From assembly GCA_943737045.1 (NCBI GenBank), contig CALSFV010000069.1:450101-514100 (forward strand): DNA of 64,000 nt. Reading direction: 5' to 3'. This stretch comes from Parapristionchus giblindavisi. Lineage: Eukaryota > Nematoda > Chromadorea > Rhabditida > Diplogasteridae. The notes beneath the pieces are model-generated. The model was not told where the DNA came from. It ran no database searches and saw nothing but the letters and a program-made list of their open reading frames with translations. Both the position numbers and the translations under genes were made by a program. This document shows positions 36,564 to 48,465 of this stretch, piece after piece (positions within the stretch are counted from its first letter, which is position 1; every line of letters begins with the position of its first letter).

Positions 36564-36845
36564 CTAAGCAAGTCCAGCACGAGCGAGGGCATCATAAGCT
36601 ACAGCCTTCTTCTGGGCTTGTTTCTCAGCTGCAAGGGCGGCAGCCTTCTTGCTCTGGTTCCACTTGAAGAGGAAATAGATTCCAACGTATGAAGCAAGAG
36701 CGGCACGACAGATGTTGGCTCTGAATCATATCGAATAAATAAAATATTCTATAGTATAAATATACCTTCCGAAGTGCTCATGGGGATTGAGATAAGCCTT
36801 CTTAGTGTTGACGACAGACTGCCACATTCCCTTGACTGCGTCCAT
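36564..36845 (-). CDS. DAPIT-like small subunit of mitochondrial ATP synthase (subunit k type)
   Basis: Two exons (36766-36845 and 36564-36720) give 78 residues beginning MDAVKGMWQSVVNTKKAYLN. The pattern KKAYLNPHEHFGRANICRA, then a hydrophobic segment (ALASYVGIYFLFKW) and a Lys/Ala tail, parallels DAPIT/USMG5 (KKYFNSYTLTGR, membrane helix, basic tail). DAPIT is an inner-membrane subunit involved in ATP synthase dimer organisation. The Ala/Lys-rich C-terminus is longer than in mammals. The start lies four bases after AAATAG, a possible trans-splice acceptor. Assignment is by pattern only. Confidence 0.7.
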
Positions 36846-37436
36846 GCTTCTATTTAACAAATGTGGCATAAAACAACATCTACTGACCAAATCAATAGAT
36901 ATTATATTGAGAATTAAACTCAATGAACATATTACATAGACATTGATGAGGATAACGAGCTTTACTCGAGTAATGCCAATAATCACATAAATCTATGTTC
37001 AAACGTATCAATATGAAAAGTATGAACGAATCATTAGAATGAGTTACTTAGTTTTGTTAAAAATAGTTAGGAAAAAGGAAAAGAAACAAGCATGTTTTGA
37101 ATATGTGACAAACTATAGATTTCATTCAATACAGATAAGAAAGCCTACTCACCCATATCTATACAATATCTCACATTCAAAGTTAAAAATCAAACAGTAT
37201 AACCATATGCAAAATAAATATAAAGAGTACTACAACCAAAGCAAGAGTAAATGAGTCAAATGCTGATAGAATATATTAAACTACCGGATCATATCAAATA
37301 ATAAAAATGGTACCACTATGATGATAAGAAGCATATAAAATACCCATATCAAAAGTGTCTTCAAAAGAGATTGCTTAAAATTTGGAAAGGATTGGCACTG
37401 AATGATTAGGGAAGATTAATATTGTTGAACGGGGTA
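36846..37436. other. PAT1-DAPIT-like spacer
   Basis: About 590 bp, AT-rich, with no coding signal apart from chance frames. It is short enough for an operon spacing. Confidence 0.4.
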
Positions 37437-40400
37437 TCATTGAAAAAGTGAAATAGCTAAACTAGCGGCAGCGTGACTTGATCCATGGGATAAGAGACGT
37501 AGCCAATCACAAAAATATTGGACCTGTAATCAATGATTGATTCACTCTATATATAAGCGATCATTTTACACAATAGTCGGACAACAGTTATAATATACCT
37601 TTTCTTCGTTGATCTTGCACGCTTTACGCCATGAAGATGAAGGAGGATTAAAATCCATCCAATCAATATTTGATGGTCCTTTTAGGAATGAGAATAAACT
37701 AGAAGAAGAATGAGCCTTTGTTAGTGAACATGCATAGAGGAGTGATAAAAGTATATCTCGACACAACTGAAAGTAATCCATTGATTCATAATATTTAGTC
37801 CAGATCAAATATCAACTTACAACATTCTTGTCTTCCAACTCTTTGATTAATCCGGTAGTTTCCATTTGTTTAGTCATTTCAATTAATTCATCTCTTGACC
37901 ATCTCACCATTGCATAAACAATGTAAGGTATGACTTCTTCTTCGATAGTTCCTATATTATCTTTACCAATACGAGCATTTGATCCGAATCGAGATGCACA
38001 ATCCGTTAAATCTATCACAGCTTGCATCTGAAAACAATGTTTCTTCGTTTCTTTCATATATCAAAATCACATATATATATATATGCGATCATAAGTAGAA
38101 CATTCTTGATTGAGATATCGTACGCAAAATTTGTACTAACTGACTTTTTTCAATTATTTTATTTTTTCATGTATTATTTGTCAATTTTTATATAATTTAC
38201 TTGCGTTGCCGACAAGCAATTTCGGCAAGCAGCAAATCAGTTACCGCGCACACTGTTATGGAAGAAAAGGATATGAAAACAATGAAGAAAAAATCAAAAA
38301 TATTAATAAGAACCTATCACTTTTAGTTACAAGATAGTTATAGGAAATATTTTTTAGATGAATTGCGAGGACTATAAATTCATCGAAAATGCTGGAAACG
38401 AAAAAATTGCATACTAGTTTTGGGTGAAAAGAGACAGCAAAATAAATCAATATTAAAAGTATACATGTAATATATTCAACTTTCAATAGCGATACCTGAT
38501 ATTTAGATGAAACGGTTTGCATAAATCGTTGAACAAGAAGTCTGCCCTTCGGAATAAGAAGAATCTTTGAGATCATACTGGCAGTGAATAATGTGCCAGT
38601 TATGACATCCATAATCTCTTTAATCTCATCATCACTGTAACCAATCTCATAAAATTAAAGACACAAAAAGCATGACTAACTGAGCAGTAGAAGGAGATCT
38701 CTTCATATCTTCACAACGAAGCAAAGCAGTTGTAGCATTCTCTATGGTAAGAAGAATAGTTTTATATTTCCTTTGACTTCCTAATGGTTTCTTATCATCT
38801 CCTTCTTGTTCAACATGAACACTCACATCGATTAAATGACTAAACAAACGAATATTAAACATTTTAGATGAATACAGTATCAAATAGCGAGACCATACCG
38901 AGGATTCGTAGTTGTACTGGAAACTGGTTTTCCTAAACTACCGCTGAATTTAGGAGCGTTGTAGTTTCGAGGAACTAAATCACGGGACCTCTGAAAATGT
39001 GATTTGTGATAGTAGAAAATATAAATTATACTAAGAACAATAATACAACCCAAACACTACTAATCCGTCATAACATAAAATGCGATAAAAATATTATTAT
39101 CATGAAAATACCTTTTTCTTTTCATCGGATTGGGCTTCATCACCATTTATAGATTCACCATCACGAGTCTGCTTCTGCGACCATAACTGGAATCATAATG
39201 ATATTTTGTTTGAGAAAAAAACACGAGTTGAATGAACAAAAAATTGGGTCGGCGCCTTAGGTCGAAAAGAATGTTACAACGTACCAAGCTTGACCGGATT
39301 TTGAGCCAAATTTGCCAAAAATCGGATTTTGAAAACCGATAACCTAGCAATTCGACCTATGGTCGGCATCATACATGGGCCGATTCTACAGGGGGCATCC
39401 GAACGAAAAAAATTGTTTAATTTTACAGGGGCTTTCACTTTTTTTCAAAAATTACACCTAAACGCCATCTTTTATAGGGGCATTCCACAAATTTTCGAAA
39501 AGCCCTAATTTTAAAGGGGGCACCCCCCATGTATGGTCGGCACCATGGCAAACAGATAAATTATTTCAAAACATACTGTGAAGTAATAGTCCTCTAAGTA
39601 AGGATTTCCACTTCCCATACTCTGTAGAAGTTGAATCTTGATAAGCCATTCTCGTTCTTTCTTCGACATAAAACCAGCATACGGATCAAATGCAAAGTCC
39701 TCGATTGTCTTTCCAGTTGGAAATCCTGCACGGCAAAGCTTTAGAAATTGACTTCACGCAATTATAAAATGAGCTAATCATATAAAATTATTTAACAAAA
39801 CAGTAAATTTTAAAAAAATATGTATGTAGTTCATTTTGCTTTAATTTTCCCGTTGAAGACATCAGCGAATAGAAAATTAAATACCTGGTGGTTTTCGATA
39901 ATGCATCGACATTGAAGACATAGGCCTACTTCTCCATCCATCATTATTCGGCATTGGATGACCACGCATCATAGGAGGAGGAGGGAACATTCTCATTTGA
40001 GGAGGAATTCCATTGAATGGTGGTGGTGGACCTAAAATTATACCAATCACTCCATCATTAGTAATCTACCCACCATACATAGGCGGGGTACATGGAGCTC
40101 GATTCTACAGGGGGCATTCGAACAAAATATTATTTTTTTAAAAGGATAATTTTACAGGCGGCATTCAAAAAATTCAAAGTAAACGTCATTATTCACATGG
40201 GGCATTACACGCAATTTTGGAAAAGCCCTAATTTTACAGAGGATATGAAAATATCCCCCTGCTTTGACCCCTCTACATATGACATGTAGACAGGATAACT
40301 TATTATTATTATTACAGGGGCATCCCCCCACGTCGGCGCATATGTACCCACCATTCGAAGGCCCACATCAAAGAAAGAGGAATTTCTGTATTTATACCAA

Positions 40401-42186
40401 AGAAAGTCACTTCTATATATTTTCCATTGTATCGATCAACACTCTTCGATAAAACAATTGAAAACATTAAATAAAGGATCACAAAACTAAAGGCCAACCT
40501 TCATCAAACTCCTTTTAATGTTAGATGTGTTCTGTGGGAAAACCATTTTAACCATTGAATAACACTATTGTTTACAGAATAAGAATAATGGATGAAATAA
40601 GCACCTCGAGGTCCTCCAGGCACTGGCATAGATTTGACGAATTGTAAGATTGCTGGATGAACAGGAGGTACATTAGGAGGGAGTTGTGGAATCTAGAAAG
40701 CTTAAATTGTATTTGAGAATCAATAAAAAATGAACCCTCTGCATGACGAACTGTAGCCAAATAGGAATGAATTGATGGAATTGAGGTGGAATTGCATAGA
40801 CCCATGGAGGTGGTTGAGGTCCTCCCATAGGTGGACGAGGCGGAAGAGATCCTGGATGACCCTGTCTATCCATATTAGGAGGATACATTGAATGTACTGA
40901 AGGGGATCGGGCTGATTCACTCGTAGGCACCTCAAAACTATTTAATAAATCAATGTTAAATCATTATTACATACAGGTTGGAGTATCGGTTGTTTAACAC
41001 TCTCTCCCTGAGATTGAAACATGGCCATCAATGTTGGATGTATCAACGGCTTCTCATTTTCCTTCTTCCTGCAACAATATGGTATGAACAAAGAAACCAT
41101 CGCAAATAATCTTACCTTCTTGCTTCATCAAGCATCTCTTGTTCTAGATCAGCAGCTGATAGAGGCTTGTTGATATAACTATTGGATGAAGGTGTCTGTA
41201 TAACACCACTGAAAATTAGACCATTAATATTGCGATTTAAGAAGAAATGTTGAAAAACATTTATAAACTTACTTTTTATTATCGATATTTCGTGCATACA
41301 CATTCTCATTCTTGACATCAGAAGGACGTAGGGGAGAAAATGAAGATTGTACGTTTTTGTCAGGCCTTTCATATGCATTCCGCTGCTGAAATATTTATCG
41401 ATCCATGGACTACTTTGAAAATATGCAAAATTTAAAAATTTCAATGATAGAAGTAAGACAATCTAGCAATCATTATTCAAGATCTAACATAAAATACTGT
41501 TAATCTAGCATGGATAATAATCAAAACATCATTAAAACAACATTCAGCATAAATTAATACGACCTTTCTGATCTAGCACGGTTTCAAAGTACTTCAGCAA
41601 TAGAATAATATAAATAAATGAATGCTTACTGCTTGAGCTTCCTCCATGTATTTTAAAAACACATCCGTTTCATCAGGTTCAGCTGTGGCTTTTCCCGTAA
41701 CATCATTCGAAGGCCAGTGATTGAGATTGAACAGACCGTTAGATCCACTATCCCAAGGATTCTCTCGTACTGGAGCCTAGTATATTTTTTGTTAGGAAAG
41801 CCATAAAAGCAGGAAAAGTTAACTCACGAATGGATCATCAAAATTGAATGACGGTATAGGTAAATTTGTAGCATCCGGAGCAGAAGGAGCATCTGTGGAT
41901 CTGCCAGGTGTACTCCACAGATCTTCGAACTGCCGCCCCAGCATGTTCGACTGCAACATCAGCATATAATAATAATACTAACTTTAATATGTATAGATAC
42001 TCCAGATGTGGTGGGTACAAATGAAATTAAACATACTGCTTCTGCATAAGTTGAAAAGTCTGCGTCGTATTTCGCATCAATTCCTCCTCCAAAAGTATCA
42101 TCGTTATTGGCATCGTATTCTTCCCTTGCATTGTCTTCATCATCATCTGGCATTTCGCCAAATTCGAAATCTTCCAAGTCTTCCAT
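37437..42186 (-). CDS. patr-1: PAT1 homologue, mRNA decapping activator
   Basis: PAT1 links deadenylated mRNA, LSM1-7 and DDX6 to decapping in P-bodies. The start at 42186 gives MEDLEDFEFGEMPDDDED, an acidic N-terminus like PATL1. The central region is rich in Pro and Met (SLPPRPPMGGPQPPPWVYAI and a PPPPMMRGHPMP stretch). Then come FDPYAGFMSKKEREWLIKIQ, NPYLEDYYFTLWSQKQ, FSGSLGKPVSSTTTNPRHLI and KYKTILLTIENATTALLRCE, which match the conserved PAT1 core. The C-terminal helical region (KGRLLVQRFMQTVSSKYQ, WSRDELIEMTKQMETTGLIK) ends ...SLAISLFQ with TGA at 37437-37439. It is divergent from USP47. Introns carry MITEs of families B and C. Confidence 0.92.
39256..39361. mobile_element. MITE family C, copy in a PAT1 intron
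   Basis: The termini CTTAGGTCGAAAAG and TTCGACCTATG match the copy at 14343-14503, as does the interior (CTTGACCGGATTTTGAGCC, AAAACCGATAACCTAGC). The flanks GTCGGCGC (39248-39255) and GTCGGCAT (39362-39369) share six of eight bases. Confidence 0.75.
39370..39535. mobile_element. MITE family B, copy 2, directly beside family C
   Basis: The termini CATACATGGGCC and CATGTATG are inverted, and GTCGGCAT / GTCGGCAC (39362-39369, 39536-39543) is an 8-bp duplication with one difference. The interior shares GATTCTACAGGGGGCAT, CGAACG, TTTTACAGGGGC and AAAAGCCCTAATTTTA with the copies at 30493-32543 and 40074-40344. Confidence 0.85.
40074..40344. mobile_element. MITE family B, copy 3, in a PAT1 intron
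   Basis: It starts CATACATAGGCGGGG and ends GGCGCATATG. TACCCAC flanks both sides as a 7-8 bp duplication. The inside carries the family words (CGATTCTACAGGGGGCATTCG, split here as a 12- and 9-base match; AAAAGCCCTAATTTTACAG) plus an extra stretch with a TTA microsatellite near 40300. Confidence 0.8.
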
Positions 42187-42969
42187 TCCTTCTCTTTCGC
42201 TTCAATCTTTCATTTGCCTGCAGTCACGTCAAATGAAAACTAATTCATAAAACATCAGAAATATGCGATACAAAGAGGAATGTAGATTTGTAATATAGCC
42301 GAAGGGAACGATAAACCATGTTACAATAACTTTTTAAAGCAGATAGACCTGATTTTAACAGACTGCACCGTACATTCCGATCTGGGCCGAAAAAATGCTA
42401 AAAATGAAATTTTCCCGTTGAGAGTAAATTTTACTTAAAGCTATTTTCATGCTTTCTGTCATGTTCGTTTCAAAATTCAAAATTCATCAATGTTTTATAA
42501 GTTCTATTTTTACTTCATTCAAATTTCTATCATTGTTTATCATCTCTTTCCCTGCTCCAATTGGTCAAATTCCTTAAGAATTCCACTCTACCTTTTTACG
42601 TTCTAACGAATTCTTTTTTTTATCACTAAAATTCACCCGCATTTTGTTTCTCGTTTGATTCGGCCGCAATTTCAAAACTAAGTCGTATTATTATGGATCA
42701 TTACTTTACCCCTTCAATGTGTTTTTGTCGTGTATAGTATCATATATACATTTATTGTTTTGCATATTGTTCTGATTTTGATGAGGTTAACTTTTTTTCC
42801 CGGAAAGATAATGCTAGGTCATGGGTCTATATGCCTCTATTGCCTCAATGATACTAATCCTTGAGACGTTTCCGAGTGGCCGTCTTTTACTCTCTTTCCT
42901 CATCTATCTCTTACTAGTTTAGATCAAGATAGGAGGAGTTCATTAGATTGTCTTCTTTCTCTTTTCGTT
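42187..42969. promoter_or_regulatory. divergent PAT1/USP47 intergenic region
   Basis: About 780 bp between divergent starts, so both promoters must be here. It is AT-rich with several long T runs. TCTTACTAGTTTAG at about 42909 could be a splice or trans-splice acceptor for USP47. No specific factor site can be named. Confidence 0.45.
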
Positions 42970-45900
42970 ATGGTAACACCAAACGATCCATCTGGTGAAC
43001 CTGGAGTACAATTTGGTCCTCAACCAAGAGGTGGTCTACCCGGTGGAGATCTCAGTATGAGTCAAGCATGTCAACCATCTACATCTTCTACCATCACTCG
43101 TCAGTTTAATGATTCATTCATCATATATTCTTCTGTAGACTCTTTTATCTGACCATTTTACAGCACTTTAGTTGGATTAAATAAGCAATGTTGTCAATAA
43201 ATATGATGATTGGGTCTTCATTGTTATTGATAAATCATAGTGAATAATGAATAAATGAAATGATATTTTCAGCTCTAGCAATAACTTATTCGGGTACTGA
43301 TACTTCTGATTCACTCACTCCTAAAGATGAAAATGATCATCGTTATGTTGGATTAGTCAATCAGGTATCATTACTTTATATATGTATTTGCAAATGTGAT
43401 TATCATTCCAGGCAATGACCTGTTATCTCAATTCACTTCTCCAGACTTTGTACATGACACCTGAATTCCGTAATGCTATTTATGAGTAAGCAATCTTAAT
43501 AACTTTAGTCTAATTAATATTGATTAAGATGGGAGTATACAAAGTCATCTAATCAGAAGAATGAGACTCATTCAATTCCTTGTCAACTTCAAAAACTCTT
43601 CCTTCTTCTTCAAACTTCAGATGCTGAATCATTGGAGACTAAGGAGTTGACTGCTGCATTTGGTTGGAGTAGCAATGAAGGTACAAATATAATATATGCT
43701 CTTCATACGCTTACTCATATTATCATATCGATTGATTGATTGAATTCAGCATATGATCAACATGATGTTCAAGAATTATGTCGTCTTATGTTTGATGCAC
43801 TTGAAATGAGATGGAAGAACTCTAAACATTCTAAGCTCATTGAACAACTTTATCGGTATTTTATCCACGTACATTTTTTTTACAAATTTTACTTCTCGAT
43901 TATATCATAAACAGTTTAATATCCTTGACCTTTGGATCAATAATGATTCCAATTGCAGTGGCACAATGGAAGATTTCGTTAAATGTCTGAATTGTAAACG
44001 TGAATCAGTGAAACAAGATGTATTCCTTGATCTACCCTTGGCTGTTAAACCATTTGGTGCTACCGAAGCATTCCAGAGTGTTGTAAGTATCTATCTACCA
44101 TATCATATGTATTCTACATATATTATTCTTTCTCTTTTCTCGTTTATTTCTATTCTACTCATTCTCATTTTGATTCTCTTCTTCTTTGTTCATCTTTTGA
44201 GTATTCTAATCCTCATATTCGTCATATGAGTCTTTCGTGTCTCTCATATACTACTTCTTCCTCCTCCTCTTCTTCTTCTTCTTCGTCCTCCTTATTCAAA
44301 ACAATACATCATTTTGTTCTCAGAGTGAAGAGTCTTCTTTCCTTATGAGATGCATTGATTAGAGCATGGAAATGAGTTTGCTCTTCCTTTCCTTTTCCTC
44401 TTCCCCTTCACAATCCCCCTCACTTTCAATCTCATTTCTTTCTTTTTATTTAAATATTGGAAAAGTAATAAGTAAATGATGATATAAGTATAGAAGAGAA
44501 GAAGAGTACATAAAGAAGAATTGCACTAAAATGAGGGGAATATATTTGAAGGAAGAAGCACTTGAAGCATTTACTCTATCTGAAGTATTGGAAGGAGCTA
44601 ATCAATATAGATGTGATCAATGTAAGAGTAAACAGAATGCACATAAGGTATACGGTAGATATGTAGTGGACATATTGATTGATCCTATGATTCACTTAAG
44701 GGACTTCGTATTACTTCATTCCCTTATCTACTCACAATTCAATTGAAAAGATTCGATTTTGATTATACTACATTCAATCGAATCAAGCTAAATGATAGGT
44801 ATTGATTAGTTATTAGAATTATTGAATGATTTATTGATTGATTATCCATTCAGAATGTCATTCCCTGATCTACTCGATCTCAATCGATTTGTATACAAAG
44901 AAGAGAAGAAGAATGAAGATGAAGAAGATACAAAGTATATATGATTGTTTATATTTGATTATTGAATACATTATTATAGAATGGATGAAGGAAGTAGAGA
45001 TATGGGAGATGATGAGATGCATGTAGATGATGTAGATGGAGTGAAACCAATACGAGTTGGATATGGTTTAGATGAAATGGAAGCATCTAGACTATTGAAG
45101 AGGGGTCAATATGTATATGAACTATTCTCTGTTATGGTTCATCAAGGAAATGCTGCTGGAGGACATTATTTTGCTTATATCAAGTACATCTATCTATTTA
45201 CTAGTATATCTATTTATCTATCTACTAGTATATCTATTTATCTATCTACTAGTATAGCTATCTATCTATCTACTAGTATAGCTTTCTATCTATCTACTAG
45301 TATAGCTATCTATCTACTGTCTACTAGTATATCTATCTATCATTGTAGGAATATGGATCAAGGCAAATGGTTTTGTTTCAATGATACACGCGTGGAGATA
45401 GCATCGCCTGAGGTATCTTTAGTTATCATTATCATTCTCATATATTATATATTGTATTATCTAGGAGATAGAAAGAACATTTGGAGGAATGCAAGGAGGA
45501 TGGACTAATAGTAATACTAATGCCTATATGCTCATGTATAGACAGGTATCTTTTATATTCTTTATCGTATCCATTGGGTTACTGTACGAGGGTACATTAA
45601 CATGAAATAATTAATGTAGGGCTACCGTATATTTTTGCAATGAGCGAATAGTCTCTAATATGTTTCCATTAATATTCCACATATCAGAGACACAGAGATA
45701 TATTAATTCCGTAGTTGTGATATTCCTAGTCTAGACATATGAAAATAGAGGAATGAGTTGAATTAAAGGATTTGTGTTGGATGATGTATTTATAAAGCAC
45801 TATCTGAGAGAATTCAATAACTGGAATATTTTTTGATATCAATGAAAAATGAATTTTTCTGTTTTATGTGTGATAATTACCGGCTCCATAAGTGAAGTAC

Positions 45901-48421
45901 ACTGGTACTTGGAAATTGCTTCCAATTGAAAATTCGCTTCAGGGGGTGACCACACAACGATTTGGCGCCTTTTCCTAAAAGGTTTATTTCGATGCCAACC
46001 GATTCGGGAGTGGGTGCAGTGGACTCCTTGGCTAGTTCTAAGAAACTATTGTCCAGGGGAGTTTTTTGATCAATGATCAACGAACGCCGGAATCGGGAAT
46101 TTTCGAAAAAAATGTCACATTTAATTAATTTTCACTAGTTCATCATAACAAGCCTACAACTTTTTATTTGCTCAATCGCTTCTACATACATAACACAGCT
46201 TCAGTTTAAAAATCATAATTTTTAAAAAATACATTTTTTATGAAAACATCGCTTTTATAACGAAAATCGTAATTATGGTGTGCACCTACAGTAATCCCAA
46301 ATCGGATAATTTGGAAATTTGGTAGTTTTAAACATATTTCACCGCTGTTCCTGACCTGACTGAGGTATACGACTACTCCTCGTCTTCGGAGTGCACCTGT
46401 ACGGTTCAGTGCTGGTCAACATTTTATGATATTTTGGTTTTTCAGCAATAACTTTCTTCAAAGTCAACCGTTTCTCTTCATTTTTTAGTATGTTTGTATA
46501 GATGATACTATGGTATAGCGATCCAATTTTTATCGATAATGAATAACAAACAACGGAATAATGATCAATTTACGAAAAATGTCAATTTTCAGCGAAATCA
46601 GCACCTGGGAATAGATGCACTCCGAAGACGAGGAGTAGTCGTATACCTCAGTCAGGTCAAGAACAGCGGTGAAATATGTTTAAAACTACCAAATTTCCAA
46701 ATTAACCGATTTTGGATTACTGTAGGTGCACACCATAATTACGATTTTCGTTATAAAAGCGATGTTTTCATAAAAAATGTATTTTTTTTTAATTATGATT
46801 TTTAAACTGAAGATGTCTTATAATATTTAGAAGCGATTGCGCAAATAAAAAGTTGTAGGCTTGTTAAGGTGAAGTAGTGAAAATTAATTAAATGTGAAAT
46901 TTTTTTCGAAAATTCAAAATTCCAGCCTTCGTTGACCGTGGATCAAAAAACTTTCCTCAGCAATAGTTTCTTATAATTCGCCAAGGAGTTCATTGCACCC
47001 ACTCCCGAATCGATTGGATTCGAAATAAACTTTTTAGGAAAAGGCGCCAAATCGTTCTGTGGTCACCCCCTGAAGCGAATTTTCAATTGGAAGCAATTTC
47101 CAAGTACCAGTGTACTTCACTCATGGAGCCTGTAATTATCACACATAAAACAGAAAAATTCATTTTTCATCGATACCGCACATATGTCGATTTTCTAAGA
47201 TAGTGTGATTTATGATGAATGATATTGTATTGTAGATTAAAGAAGGAGAGAATAGAAATTTCATTCGAACAGAGAATCTTCCATATCATATCAAGGGATT
47301 GAAAGATAAATGGGCTAAACAAGAAATAGAAAAAGAAGAACAAAGAAAGTATGAAGAGAGTCTACTAAGGGTATGTCATCCATTCCATTCCATTCCAGTC
47401 TATTATAATCATCGAAGTGTTCTATTCATTATAGATAAGAGTACATATAAATGGAGTATTTATCCCTCCTGAGATATCTAATACTCCTTTCGAGGTTTCT
47501 TTTCATTATCCATCATATATTATCTATCAATAATCAATATTCATTTAGATTTGTCTTCCTCGTGAGAATACAGTATCTCAATTGTTTGATGAAGCCTTCA
47601 AACATTTCACTCAGGTACAGTATATATATTATATTCGTTATCGATTGATTGATTGATTAATATTGATTGAAGGTATTCAAAGATCGTAATTTGGTTCCAC
47701 CATCAAAGAAGAGTAGTAGATTAATCAAATGTACATATAGTAAATCAATGAATGAACCATTTCAATCTCCAGCTGATATGAAAAAGGTTCATCTATCTCT
47801 ATTCGTCATATCTAATTCATTGAATGAATTCAGAGAAAACTTCAATCATTGATATCAACAAACTATTCGAATAAGGAAATATATTTCCTATATGATTGTA
47901 AACTATCGAATACTCCTTGTTTCCCTCTTATCGATCCATTCAAACATAATGCTACATGCACTGTATACGTTATACTCTTTATTATCTATTATATTTATTC
48001 ATTCATTCATATTCATTATAGATCTCTCTTGTTCGTATTAAAGAGAAGAAAATCGAACCTCCATTCCTCTTCCCCATTGCATTGGATGATACGGTATCTT
48101 CATTCATCTCAATATATTCAATCATTTTATATCTATATCTATATTATAGATTCTTCGTGTTCGTGAACATTTGGGTAGTTATATGTGTGAGAGAGATTAT
48201 AAAGACTATCGTATTGTATTTGAGAGGAGTAGTGATAAATTAGAACTACTTGATAATTCTCTCGCACTCTTTAGAGATGCTCTCAAGTCAGGTATATTAT
48301 ATTTAATCTCTATCCATCTATCTCTCTATCAATATCATAATAGATCATATTGAACCATGTCGTCTATATGTTGATGCTGGATCATCTGGAGAATTGACTA
48401 CTGAAGATAGGTTCGTTTGAA

Positions 48422-48465
<44 letters not shown>

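Noticed and set aside
38256..38612. 118-residue minus-strand frame as a separate gene
   Set aside because: It reads from a PAT1 exon (KGRLLVQRFMQTVSSKYQ) into its intron.
40092..40497. Open frames of 61-65 residues
   Set aside because: They fall within MITE family B and adjoining intron.
45186..45346. CRISPR-like array
   Set aside because: Short, imperfect TCTA-rich tandem units without unique spacers, in a eukaryotic intron.
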